Source: Amylostereum areolatum (taxonomy: Eukaryota; Basidiomycota; Agaricomycetes; Russulales; Stereaceae). From it: 64,000 nucleotides of DNA. Within the stretch, counting starts at the first letter, position 1, and each line of letters opens with the position of its first letter. This document shows positions 47,154-58,045 of the stretch, in pieces. Position numbers and translations under genes: made by a program. The notes under the pieces were generated by a model. The model was given only the letters and a program-made list of their open reading frames with translations. It was not told the origin of the DNA and did not search any database. The stretch covers positions 1,488,001 through 1,552,000 of the forward strand of contig SAXG01000002.1 of the NCBI GenBank assembly GCA_012932865.1, in the 5' to 3' direction.

Positions 47154-48732
47154 TCATGATCGACTCTTCGCCGCGATTCGCTTGCTCTTCCCAGGTCTCT
47201 GAGCGCCACCTCGTCCTCCTCCGTGTCCTCCTTCACCGCGTCCACCGCCGCGTCCACCGCCGCGTCCTCCCCCACGTCCACCACCGCGACCACCACCACG
47301 ACCGCCCCTGCTTCCCCCGCGACCACCCCGCACACCCCCGCCACCTCCTTCGAAATCGTCCGTAGAAGAACGCGTGTTCTGCTTCCCCCGTTTCCCAGCC
47401 CCGCCAAACCCGAACTTCTGGTCACGCGCATTCCGAGGGATATGCTTCTTATCGGACCCTCCGGGGCCTTTTGAGCGTTTTGCGGGACGCTCTGAAAGCG
47501 CGTCCTCGACAGCGATATCGAAACCGTCATCGTCCGCTGTTGCTGTGTCCAGTGCGCCTTTACGTTCTGAAGAACTGGTTCAGGGTCGCGATCACGTTAC
47601 AAAGCGACGGGTTACTTACTGCGTTTCAGGCCCTTGACGCGCTCCTCCATATCTTTCTTCGCTCGCTCGCGTTCCTTGAGCTTCTCCATCTGCACCTGCT
47701 TCCCGAACTTCTTCCCTTCACGCTCACGTCGTTTGTCCTCACTGCTTTTGATACCTGCTTGTTCGTCAAGTAGGCGTTGGCGTATACGTTGCATATGGGA
47801 GTCGGACTTCACCATCTCGGCAAAGTAATCGGAGGGGCGGGTGAAGGGGAGCAGGTGTTTTTGGGCGAGGGTACGGGCCGTGTTCGCGCCATGGAGAGCC
47901 TGTTTGTAGCTGGAGAACGATTGGGCTAGTGTGAAGTGTCAAGATGCGACGAAAACTTACAAGGCAAGTTCGCGATTCAGGTCATCGTTAACATCGACAT
48001 CAATGGGTTCTGGATAAGAAACAACAAGAGTTTCCGTCCAAGGTAGTGATGGGTCAAGTTTGATGGTGTCGCGAATGCGCTCCAGTGCAATCTAGAGAGC
48101 AAAAATTAAACAGAGAATAACGGAGGATGAAATCAGTAGCACGCACTTTGTTGTTGATCTCTATCTTTTGTCGAGGAACGGCGTCGGACATGACGGACTC
48201 AACCTCGTCCAGTGCGACGTCCTCCTCATTTTCCTCCTCATCGTCCGCCCCCGACGCAGCCCCAACCCTCTTCCGCGTCCTCGGCGTCGTCGTCTCCGTC
48301 CCTCCTCGGTCTCGTCTTCTTCTCCACTCCCCTCCAAGCTCTCATCCTCTCCACTGGTTCCTATCACTTCTCATCTCCAGATTCGTCTCCAGCAAGGGCT
48401 TCTAGTTGAGCCTGGCCGACCTCGTCCAGCCCGTCCTCCCCAAGGAGCTTCATGAGCTTTTGCATGCCCTCCTCGTCGACACCGCTATCCTCGTCCTCGC
48501 TATCATCCTCTTCATATGAGCCTGACCCAGAGGCGGAATCACCATCCTGAAGGTCGCCAATGTCTTCATCTTCGTCATTTTCATCTGAGGAAACTGAGTC
48601 CTCTCGCGCGCGCTGCACGACTTTTGGAAGGACGTCTTCTTCCGTTTTTCCTTTGCCCTTCGCGTGTGATGACGAATCCTTGGATTTAAACTTCTTCGAC
48701 TCTGGCTTGAGGGCCTCTTTGGTACGCGCCAT
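47154..48732 (-). CDS. EBP2: rRNA-processing protein EBP2
   Basis: Nucleolar factor required for 27S pre-rRNA processing and 60S subunit assembly. The N terminus MARTKEALKPESKKFKSK is basic and followed by a long acidic stretch. Then come DEVESVMSDAVPRQKIEINN, IALERIRDTIKLDPSLPW, YKQALHGANTARTLAQKHLL, and the hallmark PFTRPSDYFAEMVKSDSHM and KKFGKQVQMEKLKERERAKK. The C terminus is a Gly/Arg-rich (RGG) domain ending RPGKSKRIAAKSRS at 47154-47156. Introns are short. In the acidic linker near 48365 the frame of exon 1 (ESGDEK, then a stop) does not join the downstream frame; either an indel or an atypical short purine-rich intron (GTGATA..AG) is responsible. The divergent neighbour is 287 bp away. 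Confidence 0.88.
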
Positions 48733-49019
48733 GTTGGGGGGAAGGGGAGGATGAAGTGCGGGATGAAGAAACTTCGGTTACGTAATTAGCAAGCCTTCAA
48801 AAATTAGCGTTCCCGTTTTGGACAGGATATCCTCCCATTATACTGTTTTTCACGGATCCAGCTCGCATTTGGGCCGCTCTATTGTAGCCGCGCGCATGGG
48901 CGGCTGGGGAAGGCGGGTGGCGGGAACCGACGCCATATCGTCGCAGCGGGGACTCGTATCATGCACCTTTCCGTTTCATTCTCATCGTTCACAGCGCTCA
49001 ACGCGACTTCAAGCCCCAC

Positions 49020-50011
49020 ATGAAGCTCGTCGTCCTCACTTCCCTTATCTTTGTCTCCCATACCCTCGCTTTTCCATTCAGTTCATACTGGTCAGCATGG
49101 TCAGTGTCCGATGAAACGGTCCTATCAGCGGGCGCGCAGGTCGTATCGGTGTCGTCGTCGCGGCCTTCAGAAGAGGTCGATATCAGTGCAGGCTGGGTAG
49201 ACCCTCGTATCAATGGCTGGAAGACTCCTTGACGTGCGTCTGCTCTCTCGATTCTTGGTGGTGTGCTGAACGACGACATACAAACAGTTCACCCTCCCGA
49301 AGCTCGGCGAGCCTCTCAATATCATCGTCTCCGGACTCTCCGACCCATTTATTCTGACCGACTCCGGCTTCCGTCACTATGCATTGTATGCAATGCTTGT
49401 TCCGTGCAACTCGCATCGACTGACCGTGCGTATGTCCACGTTTGCAGGTCCATCGGATATTCAGAAGAATGCTTGGGTCTACATTATGGGAACATACACG
49501 AGGCCAACCTTGGGGACGGTGACGGGCGCAAGCCAGAGCAGTATCTCGCGAGGCAGCATTACTTCCCGGTGCTGGGCACCTGCTGGGAGAGCTTCGCGGG
49601 AGGGCATCACTTTCGAGCGTGGCGGCAAAACGGCACAGCCGCGGGTAGCGGGGCGTGGTTCATCGGGTACGTTTTTCTCCACTTTGGCTCCGATGTAGAT
49701 GGGAATGACTGATGATCGGCCCGTAGTGCGTCGAAGGAAGAGCACTCTCGCAAGAACCACAAGATCTCCAAGGATGGATACAACCAAGGACGCGACTGGT
49801 TCGTGGAACGTGCTGTCGCAGGGACTCAGTGGAAGGGAATCTGGTGGAAAGCTGAGGTCGAATGGAAGAAGGGCCTGTTGGCACCGGGCAGTAAGGGTGT
49901 GTTACCTCCGTTTTTGTTCCTCACCTTCGCTCTGACCCACCACACTCAGGTGTCAACCATGGCATCGCACAGGACGGTCTCGTTGCGATATTAACCGTCA
50001 ATCGTGTCTGA
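49020..50011 (+). CDS. Conserved secreted protein of mushrooms, function unknown
   Basis: Five exons (49020-49233, 49288-49385, 49448-49666, 49727-49896, 49950-50011). The N terminus MKLVVLTSLIFVSHTLAFPF is a signal peptide. Conserved blocks are SAGWVDPRING, FTLPKLGEPLNIIVSGLSDP, IGYSEECLGLHYGNIHEANL, ARQHYFPVLGTCWESFAGGH and HHFRAWRQNGTAAGSGAWF. I recall this as a conserved hypothetical family in Agaricomycetes; no enzymatic role is known to me. As read, exon 1 hits TGA after INGWKTP. Dropping one base near 49217 gives INGGRLLD, which matches the family and lets all splice phases agree, so one extra base is likely. Product about 253 residues. Confidence 0.75.
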
Positions 50012-50879
50012 TGTTCATTGTTTCCCGGAAAGCCCCCTCCCTACACTCTGAATTTATATCCATCTCACGACCGCGACGGTATTACACAGACTTACGCCCT
50101 CCAGTGATATATATATCTATCGCAACTGTATCATAGTCTACCATGCCTCGTCATTAGACGTTTTCTGTACTTCACGGACTGTCCTTGGTCGATTATGCAT
50201 GTCTGTCTCCAACTCCTCGCATGTAAATACCGCACCAACCTTCACTGTGGAATCTTCTTTACTATTACTTCTCTGCAGGTTTATGTTGATTGAGCTACTT
50301 CTGAGCTTGACTACATATCGAATCGAGCCTAAGATCGTGTGAGACGACCTCGTTGAGACTTCTGTCCCCGTAAGTTAGACTTAGACCTATACTTACTACT
50401 CAGTAAGTACCTACTCCCCTGTCTGCGACTCTGAGCGGATACGAATATTTACACAGAGTGCCACCACCACTGGGGATATCCTACTGGACCCCAAATAATT
50501 GGATAGATGCTGCTCGGCTTGGATAACGAATGTCGTCAAGTACAGTAGGGACTTTCGTGACTTGGGCGGTGCGAGAGTTCGAGCGTCACGTGCCATTGTT
50601 CCCACGGGGCGCGTCGTCTCAATTCTGGCAGAGATGGCAGGTCTGGTATTCCCTGGCAGCCATGATATCCCTGATGAACCCTCTAAACACACAACCCCCA
50701 CCTATGACGGGTACATTATGGGCGTGGGGGACCACTCCCATTCTCCCACCGGACATTCACGAACGACTTCGTTCAAGTTCGGGACTCAAATACTTCGTTT
50801 TCAAGCGGTAAGCTTCGGCGTCGTCTTCCTCAACATCGTATGTAACTTATCATGTCCGTGTATAATTATAAAGACATAG
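50012..50879. other. Intergenic upstream of F-box gene
   Basis: No domain-bearing frame. The last part precedes the F-box start at 50880 and is presumably its promoter and leader. Confidence 0.4.
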
Positions 50880-52646
50880 ATGGAGAGCCCTATTGCTTTC
50901 ACTACCGCTGGCCAAGCTGCACCATCAGTCAATAGTCTTCCTGATGAAGTCCTAGAGATGATCTTCAAGTTGGCCACCGGCGCCGGCCAAGCTATAGCCC
51001 TTTCCACAGCCATGCCCGATGTCCCATTCGCCTTGATCCTGACATGGGTCTGTCATCGTTGGCGTTTGGTTACGCGCGACTCTTCCGGGTTGTGGACAGT
51101 CCTTCCTCTGCAGGCCCTCGAACTGTTGGAAATGGCCATCGAGCTCTCAGGCGTGCGACGTCTATCCCTCCATGCCCTCCCACCCAACCTCCCCATCATC
51201 GACCTCCAGCACCACGTCGAGACTTTGAGGGTCGCATTCCAGCGATCCAATCGTATCTTCGAGCTGGTCATCGGACATAACGACGCGCTCGTCGAACAGG
51301 AAGATGAAGATTCTGTAGACGAATTGGAGGAACGAGGTTCCAGCGAGGTGGACAACACGCTCGATGCGCAAGAGGAAGTTCACGCCCAACTTATCTCCTT
51401 CGTTCCTTCCACCTTGCAACGCTTCACTGCCAGCCACGTTCAAATGGATTCATCCCTCTTCTCCGGCACACTTCCTCCCCTCCTCACCTATCTCTACCTT
51501 GCGTTTTGCGATACCGCCAGCGACTGCTCCGTGTTTCGCGCCCCAATCACCTTCCTCATTCTCATCGAATGCGGTTGTCTTCCTAGTCACGACAACATAT
51601 CCGAACTCATGAAGATCCTCACGCTCGTGCACTCAACCCTCGAATATTTCGTTGTGCAATATCTCGACGGTCATTTGTTCGCTCACCTCGGCCCGGGAGA
51701 CATGCAGCCAATCGCCCTCCCCCACCTCCAATACTTCGAGATTGTCGACGTGGTCTACATGGTCATGAACGTCCTCTCCTCTATCATCATCCCCCCCACC
51801 ACGGAGCTCCATATAACGGCCTTTCTTCCCGAAGATGCCGACGAGCCCGCCGCCTACATCGAGGTTCTCCAGGAGCTCCTTCAACGGCTCACCAGCCATT
51901 TCGCGTCCTCGGTTGCAGCTGGCCTCTGCATGCGGCGCTTCACAATGCGTTTCAAGGAGGGGGACGATACGACGGTCATCTGCCTTTCGGAGCCGTTTGA
52001 AGAAGCGCCCATTCCCGGATTAAGCGCCCAGAACCGACCGACCCGGGTCGTCCTCACCACCAACTGCATCCTCCCTACTCCCGTCCCTGCCTTTACCCCC
52101 ACCCCTACCTACCATGGAACTCACGTAACTCCTCAAGGCCAAGACATGCCCTCCGAAAGCCTGGTAGAACCGCTTCTAGGTGCGCACACAACACAGGCTG
52201 CTACCAACGTCAATGTTATTGCCAGTGGCCTTCGACCTATCCTTCATGGCGCTCCTTTGGTCGGCACCGCACGTATCGTCGACGGAGAACATCCGATGCT
52301 CGAGTACACCGAGAACTGGCGCGCTATTTCCCACCGCTGTGTTGCTGTCGAGGAGATCGCTGTACGGGGCGTGTCGGCCTTTGGACTTGTAGCCTTCCTG
52401 GCTGAGGCGAACGGTACCGGGGCATTCCCAATGCTACGCTCCATCTCCATCCTTGGAGTTTCGTTCTCGCATCAGGATGCTACGGGAGCCACATTCTCCC
52501 AGCGTTTCGCGCAATCTTTGGCGGCAAGGGTGGCGAACAGCATCGTGCTGTCGGTGCAGGCGTGCACGGTCGAGGAGGATATGATTGTGGATCTTCGCAA
52601 CGTTGCAGCCATCGCTGACGTCGATTGGGATGGTTTGACGGTTTAG
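50880..52646 (+). CDS. F-box protein, intact single exon
   Basis: A 588-residue uninterrupted frame. The N terminus holds the F-box (NSLPDEVLEMIFKLATG ... ALILTWVCHRWRLVTRDSSG, LWTVLPLQ, about residues 20-78), followed by a leucine-rich region and an acidic stretch (QEDEDSVDELEERGSSEVDN). The C terminus (VQACTVEEDMIVDLRNVAAI ... WDGLTV) is closely matched by the partial gene at 62.7-64 kb. The F-box segment around LWTVLPLQ also resembles the N-terminal part of the P450 chimera at 43.9 kb. Expected SCF substrate receptor; target unknown. Confidence 0.85.
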   Translation: MESPIAFTTAGQAAPSVNSLPDEVLEMIFKLATGAGQAIALSTAMPDVPFALILTWVCHRWRLVTRDSSGLWTVLPLQALELLEMAIELSGVRRLSLHALPPNLPIIDLQHHVETLRVAFQRSNRIFELVIGHNDALVEQEDEDSVDELEERGSSEVDNTLDAQEEVHAQLISFVPSTLQRFTASHVQMDSSLFSGTLPPLLTYLYLAFCDTASDCSVFRAPITFLILIECGCLPSHDNISELMKILTLVHSTLEYFVVQYLDGHLFAHLGPGDMQPIALPHLQYFEIVDVVYMVMNVLSSIIIPPTTELHITAFLPEDADEPAAYIEVLQELLQRLTSHFASSVAAGLCMRRFTMRFKEGDDTTVICLSEPFEEAPIPGLSAQNRPTRVVLTTNCILPTPVPAFTPTPTYHGTHVTPQGQDMPSESLVEPLLGAHTTQAATNVNVIASGLRPILHGAPLVGTARIVDGEHPMLEYTENWRAISHRCVAVEEIAVRGVSAFGLVAFLAEANGTGAFPMLRSISILGVSFSHQDATGATFSQRFAQSLAARVANSIVLSVQACTVEEDMIVDLRNVAAIADVDWDGLTV

Positions 52647-54099
52647 ATTCTAGGCTCCAAGAGAATGGTGCGTCTCGTGGGTCTCCTTGACGAGATTGAC
52701 CTCTGACATCTCTCTGCCTCAGGCCTCGGGCGTCACTCAATCCTTCTATCCTACTCCTATATATTTATTTCATCCCTTTTCTCTTCCACTTCCATCTTGT
52801 GTTACGTACTTGTTTACCCCTCCTCCCGTTGATCTACTCCTCGAAGTTTGTCCCCATATTTCGGTATCTTTTACCCGCATCCATGCTTTGCTGGACTCGC
52901 CTTGAAGCTTGAACGTTGAACCTCTATGCCCTTATGCCTTGTGAATATATGCTTATTTATGTGTAAACCTGGCTGGACGAGAGTTGTCTATGGGCATCGC
53001 GTCCCATGGTTGAGAATAATGTTTGTAAGTGGTAGCTTGTTTGTAGATCACAATATTCAAGAAGAGATTACTGTTACGCCTATTCGCGTCTACCACACTT
53101 ATGCCGCTTTTTATGCTCTTTCCAGCCTTCCTTCTGGCAATCGGTATCACAGAAGAATGCAAGCCCACCGCAAGTCCCTTGAATATAAGATCAGCACTGA
53201 CGCCTTCGACGACACTAGTAAGAAAATATCACCTCCACACTTCTTCCAAGGTCCCACATCTCCACACGTTGTCAGATCAAAAGTGGGTTTAAACACTTTC
53301 CTAGATATATCGGGTTTTCCTCTTTCCCAGATGATACCTAGTTGTTCGGGGGTTTAGGGAAATGTGTTAGGGGATATGCTACCAAAGGTTGCCTTTCCTT
53401 CCAATTGTTTTTCCAAACAATGGGGGGGGGGAATGTGTAAGGAGACGGTCACGGTAGACGGGCTCGGTACACGGACGGACGTGGAGATACTGAATCTACC
53501 TTTCAGTGATAGACACAATATATAGAGAACGGAACTTAGATTATAACTTGACTTGCAGAGACTGAAACTTGAACTTGGATTGAACGGGGGACTAAACTGG
53601 GACTGAAACTAACTTGAGAACTGAGAGAGAACTAGCTGAAAACTGACTTGATCGTGGGAACTGGGGACTACTGAATAACTGGGTGATGGGAACTTCTTGG
53701 GTATGGAACTTGGTACGTTATCTATCTCTGATGCCTGAAGCAGGGCCTTTATATAGTGCTCTAGCTTTGTTTGTGCACTGTTCGTTGTTGGCTATGCAAG
53801 GGCAGTGCAGTCCTGCCTCATGAGCAATCAACGCAGCCGTATCAGTGCCACACAGGCAACGTAGCCTTTTCTGATCTGCGGCTATGCTGACTACTTAAGG
53901 CAGTGCAGCGTTGAGAGAGGGGAGGATGGCAAACATAACCAAGGCGTACGTAGAAGTATGACATAGAGGGGGGGAGAGACAGTAAGCGACACGAGACAGC
54001 ACAACCAGAGCCGGTAATCGTACAACGAGGCAAGCTAATCTAATAAGGACATCAACAAACGGAGTGCAGATAAGAAAGGCCTAGGTGAAGAGTCAGCTC
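52647..54099. other. Intergenic, possible decayed LTR
   Basis: 53430-53760 contains TGTAAGGAGACGGTCACGG, then a low-complexity stretch rich in AACTTG and AACTGA words, and a TATATAG at about 53752. This looks like LTR-retrotransposon sequence known from basidiomycetes, but no target duplication or matching second LTR was found. The rest, including a nine-G run near 53420, is featureless. Confidence 0.3.
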
Positions 54100-55228
54100 C
54101 TACTGGCGAGTGTATAACCCAGCCTCCCTGTTCCGTCCTACCTCCGCCACCCGCTCCTGAACCTCGTGCGAGAGCTGGACCATGGCATCGTACTTTGCCT
54201 CAGCGATCAGCTGGGAGAGTGCCGTCTCCACCGTCTCGTACGAGTTGGGATAGATTGCGTGCCGGATACGCTTGAAGTATCTAGCTACTTCGTCTATGGG
54301 CGTCCAGGGATCTATCTTGTATATGCCTGGCAGATATGTTGAGGTAGGTGGACAAGCAGTGTATGGGGGTTGAGCGGCGTACCTGTGGCATTTCCCCAAG
54401 GGGGAAACACGAATACCGAGTACCCCTCGCACCCAGTGGCGTGTAAAGCATCTGGGGGAGGTGGCGATCGACGAGACGGGCGATTGCTACAGCGACTTGC
54501 GAGGGGGGACCGATAAGACCGTCGCGACGAAGGTTGAAAGTCCAGTACCAGTCGGCGGCGATGGAACTGGAGACTGGGGTGTTGGGCTCAAGGTTGAGCG
54601 TCCAGTTGATATTGCAGATGATGAACACGATTAGTTCTGGTGGCAGGTTAGTGTGTGTTGCGAACAAGACAGACAGTGACGCACCAGCGGAGGTATGATT
54701 CCGCACTCGTCCTACATAGATTGCGCTCTGTCCGTCGCTCCCAAGGCACTCGCCGGCCGTTGCGTAGTAATGGAAGCCACATCCAGTGACGGCTTCGACG
54801 AGCATGGCGGGTCCGAGCTGCTGTGCCTTTCCCTCCACGATCCATAGACCATTTATCTCGACGGGGCCGGTGGACGGGTTAGGTCCCCATCCCGCGTTAA
54901 GGGCCTCATTGGCCTCCAGCCACTGCTGGTGCGAGGCGTCGTCCTTGACCAGTTTGGCCAGAACCTTGGCCCGTGTGGTCGCCATGTCGTCGCGGGCCTG
55001 ATAGGAAGGAATGGATGGAACCATATAGGGGTGGTTAATCAGCCTGTTCGACAAGACAGGATCGTAAATTACGTCGTCGACGTGGCCTTGGTGGGAGCGT
55101 AGGCGGGCGTCCAGGATTCGTGCCGAGGTGTACGGGTCGGGAGATGCTGACTGGCGTGTCGAGGGTGGAGCGGTTGAAGAGGGAAGGGGGGCAAACAGGC
55201 TGCTGGCAGGGGAGGAGGAGCTTTGCAT
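54100..55228 (-). CDS. Orphan protein, function unknown
   Basis: Three exons (55228-54685, 54636-54424, 54326-54100) join in phase to about 327 residues. An alternative donor at 54382 would leave the last exon out of frame, so the donor at 54423 is preferred. The N terminus is Ser/Pro-rich (MQSSSSPASSLFAPLPSS). The middle has ARILDARLRSHQGHVDDVIY, NGLWIVEGKAQQLGPAMLVE and GCGFHYYATAGECLGSDGQS. The last exon is probably helical (YETVETALSQLIAEAKYDAM). No known domain, signal peptide or membrane span was recognised. It lies just beyond the truncated 3' end of the kelch gene and may be linked to the rearrangement that removed that gene's MYND exon. Confidence 0.55.
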
Positions 55229-55396
55229 GGTGTGAGAGATGGGGGGAACAAAGAGGGAGGTGTCTGCGTGCCGCCTGCCTATACGCTGCGGGATCAGCCT
55301 TCTGGATCTGCATTCTATTTTGGGCTTCTTGGATGCCGATCTTCGGTGTTTTCTTTGTCCGGCCCTTCCTGTCTCCGGGTGACTCTGCTCTGGCTA

Positions 55397-57658
55397 TTAC
55401 CTGGTTGTTGTCTGTCCTGTCCCGCCCATAACCATTTGTGGGCGTGACAACGTGTAGCACCTCTGCCACGGCCCCGCCGTCGCCGTCCTTGCCTCCTCCT
55501 CCAGATCGACGCCTTCGAAAAAGCCGCCCTCGACGTCCAGCTTCAACTGCCAGATGTCGCTGAAGCTGCGTGACGCCATCACGTCCTTCCCGGGGACGTA
55601 CTGCGAGTTAGTGTACCCTCCGAAGAGGAAGATCTTCCCCGTCGCGGGATCAGTGAATAGCCTGGCCTCGGCGCGATAGGATGGGAAACCGCGCGTGAGG
55701 ACGTGTTTCCATTTCGGTCCCGAGTCGGCGCTCAAGTTCGAGGGAGAAACGTCGAGCATGAAGGTGTCAGCGTAGTACGAGAACGGGCCCACGACTCCCT
55801 GACGGTACGTTGTCGGCATGCTTGGGTTGTATCCACCGAAGACGACGACCTTGTCAAGGACTGGGTTCTGCAAAGGACCAAGGTCAGCATTATGGACCAA
55901 AGGTTACTGAAAACCGACCTACATATGTAGATGACATCTCTGAGCGGGGCGATGGCGGGTTTCCGGACATTCGCTCCCGCTGCCACTTCTCCCGCGCAAT
56001 GTCCCACGTCCAGCAGTCCTCGCACGCATGTGAACTCATCGATCCAAACTTCTCCATCCTTGTCGAGGCACCCTTGCGATCGGCTTCGCCAAACATCATC
56101 CATATCTTCTCCTCCCTTTTATCCACCCACATAACCGGATACCGTCGCGGCCCCGGGAATGAGTAATCGGGAACAAGGTCAGGACCAGGATATCCACCAA
56201 GACGCCGCCACCTTCGCGTTCGCAGATCGAGCACCATCCATAGATTACCACCAACAGCACAGATCTCGTGCGTCCCACCGAACACATACATCTTTCGATC
56301 CACAATGACGACTCCAAAATCGATCAGCGTCTGCGGAACGGGCCATGGGCTCTGCCCTGGAGCCATCATGGTGTGTATCTTGAGCCACTGTTTCTTCTTC
56401 AGGTCAAAAACGTCGACGGCGGTAAGACCGATGAAGAGGTACGCCTTGGCTTCGGTCTCGTCGACGTGCATCTCCCAGCCGGGAGTTCGTACGATGGTCC
56501 AAACGGGACAGTCTGGAAGCCTGTGCCAGCCATCTTCTATGTGGTCCAAGTCGATATAATTGAAGTCGCGCAGACAGGGTGGTTCCCCGTCTTTTTCGCC
56601 ACCGCATACGTAAAATTTCCCTGTAAACATGGTGAGCATCTGCGTCACAGCGTCAAGGAGCTACCCACCCTTCCAAACGAAACTTGCGTACGAGTGCCTT
56701 CCGATGACGGTCCGCGCCTTTTTGATCTGTATCTTCTGCCAGCTTCCGCGCACTTGGAGCTCCGGCACTTTCACTTCGAGTTTGGCGGTTAGGTGTGGCT
56801 CGGGATGACGCAGCTGGGCCATCCGACGGAGGGCATCTGCAGGCACAATGGTATCGAGGATGTTGCCGTCCACAGAGGAACCGGGTCGGAGAGAGTATCG
56901 AAGCCTGGAGGCCGACCAGAAACGATGAACAGCGGAAGATGTGTTTCCGAGGTCCATGAGGATGCTGCTGGTGCCAACGAGTCCAAAGAGACGGGTGTTG
57001 AAGTATATTTGGTCGTCGAGAGTGTAGTCAGCCCAGTCTAACGGACAACGTCAGGACGCGGGCCGCTTCGAAGAGAGAAAAGTTATGGCGAACCAAAGAC
57101 TGGCATCGACGAGGTATAGTAGTGATTCTGGCAGATGACCTCCATTTCCTCGAGCCACGCCAGCGCCTGTGACGTGTGAGCTCGTGCGAGAGAAAACAGA
57201 CGAAAAAAATACCTCCACAATGCGGCCCATCTTATGGTAGCACTCCCCGATAAGTTCGCAGCAGTCCAGCAGAACCACCATCTTTTCCCTATCCATCCGG
57301 ATGTACGTTTCATTTCGGATCCCGTGGCGCGCAGGGATGGGGATTTGGAAGTTGCTACCGACCAGTGTTGCGATTGCTTCTTTGTCTTTCGCGATCGACT
57401 CGTTGTATCTTGCATTCCCAAAGAATCTCGATGCATTCGCATGTATGTCCTTCGCTAACGCAAGCGTCATGAGGGTATCGGGTTCTGTAAATGGGTCCGA
57501 GTGGGTCCTGGTCCTGGTCGGACCTACTGAAACGAGGGGCACTACGTACGCATGGTGCCTGCAGGTTTCACGGAGACGTGGGTGAGATTATCGCACATCT
57601 CTTTGAATGAGCGCGACCAGGACGTCGCGTTTATGCAGGCTTCAGGAGGAAGGTTCAT
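55397..57658 (-). CDS. TPR-like/kelch protein lacking its MYND exon
   Basis: Six exons (57658-57550, 57484-57213, 57166-57094, 57037-56669, 56620-55923, 55867-55397) join in phase to 663 residues. The N-terminal 250 residues are helical, TPR-like (LALAKDIHANASRFFGNARY ... LLDCCELIGECYHKMGRIVE). Kelch repeats follow (KFYVCGGEKDGEPP, MYVFGGTHEICAVGG, VVVFGGYNPSMP, IFLFGGYTNSQYVPG), forming a predicted beta-propeller. It is the divergent paralogue of the gene at 58046 with matching intron phases, and exon 3 is 73 nt in both. Homology stops abruptly at GPWQRC; 19 unrelated residues then lead to a stop, so the C-terminal MYND finger is lost. Role unknown, probably protein interaction. Confidence 0.82.
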
Positions 57659-58045
57659 TGTGTGAGGATGCTGAGGAGGTCGATATGGCAGAGTTCAAAT
57701 TCTCGACGACTCGACGGATAACACGGTTTACCGGAGTCCGAATTTGTTGTTCACCGGGCACGTGGTGACCGACCTCCCCCAGACGTCCTGAACACAAAAC
57801 AGTCCTCTGTACTATTGCTTTCACACTTAATGAAAATCGTCCTTATTTTCTAAGTAGCCGCGTTCGTTTCGCTCGTATCCTGCACGGAACTGGTAGAACG
57901 AGTCAAGGAAGACGCGATGATGACGCGTCATACTGTCCACGTGATCGTGTAAGCTTGACGGATCATGGGGTACTTATACTATAAGTTATACTCTCACCGC
58001 ACGACACACACTCCCATAACTACTCACACACCCCCACTTATCACC
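57659..58045. promoter_or_regulatory. Shared divergent promoter of the kelch pair
   Basis: 387 bp between the two head-to-head starts. A TATACTATAAGTTATACT block at about 57974, some 70 bp before the plus-strand ATG, could serve as a TATA region. No other motif was recognised. Confidence 0.45.

Noticed and set aside
46895..47530. 211-codon minus-strand frame overlapping the EBP2 C terminus
   Set aside because: It is an alternative frame of the Gly/Arg-rich EBP2 tail, seen as Val/Ala repeats; the EBP2 frame matches the family.
53364..54000. Solo LTR
   Set aside because: The TGTAAGGAGACGGTCACGG start and TATATAG are suggestive, but no CA end with a 5-bp target duplication could be placed, so no boundaries are claimed.
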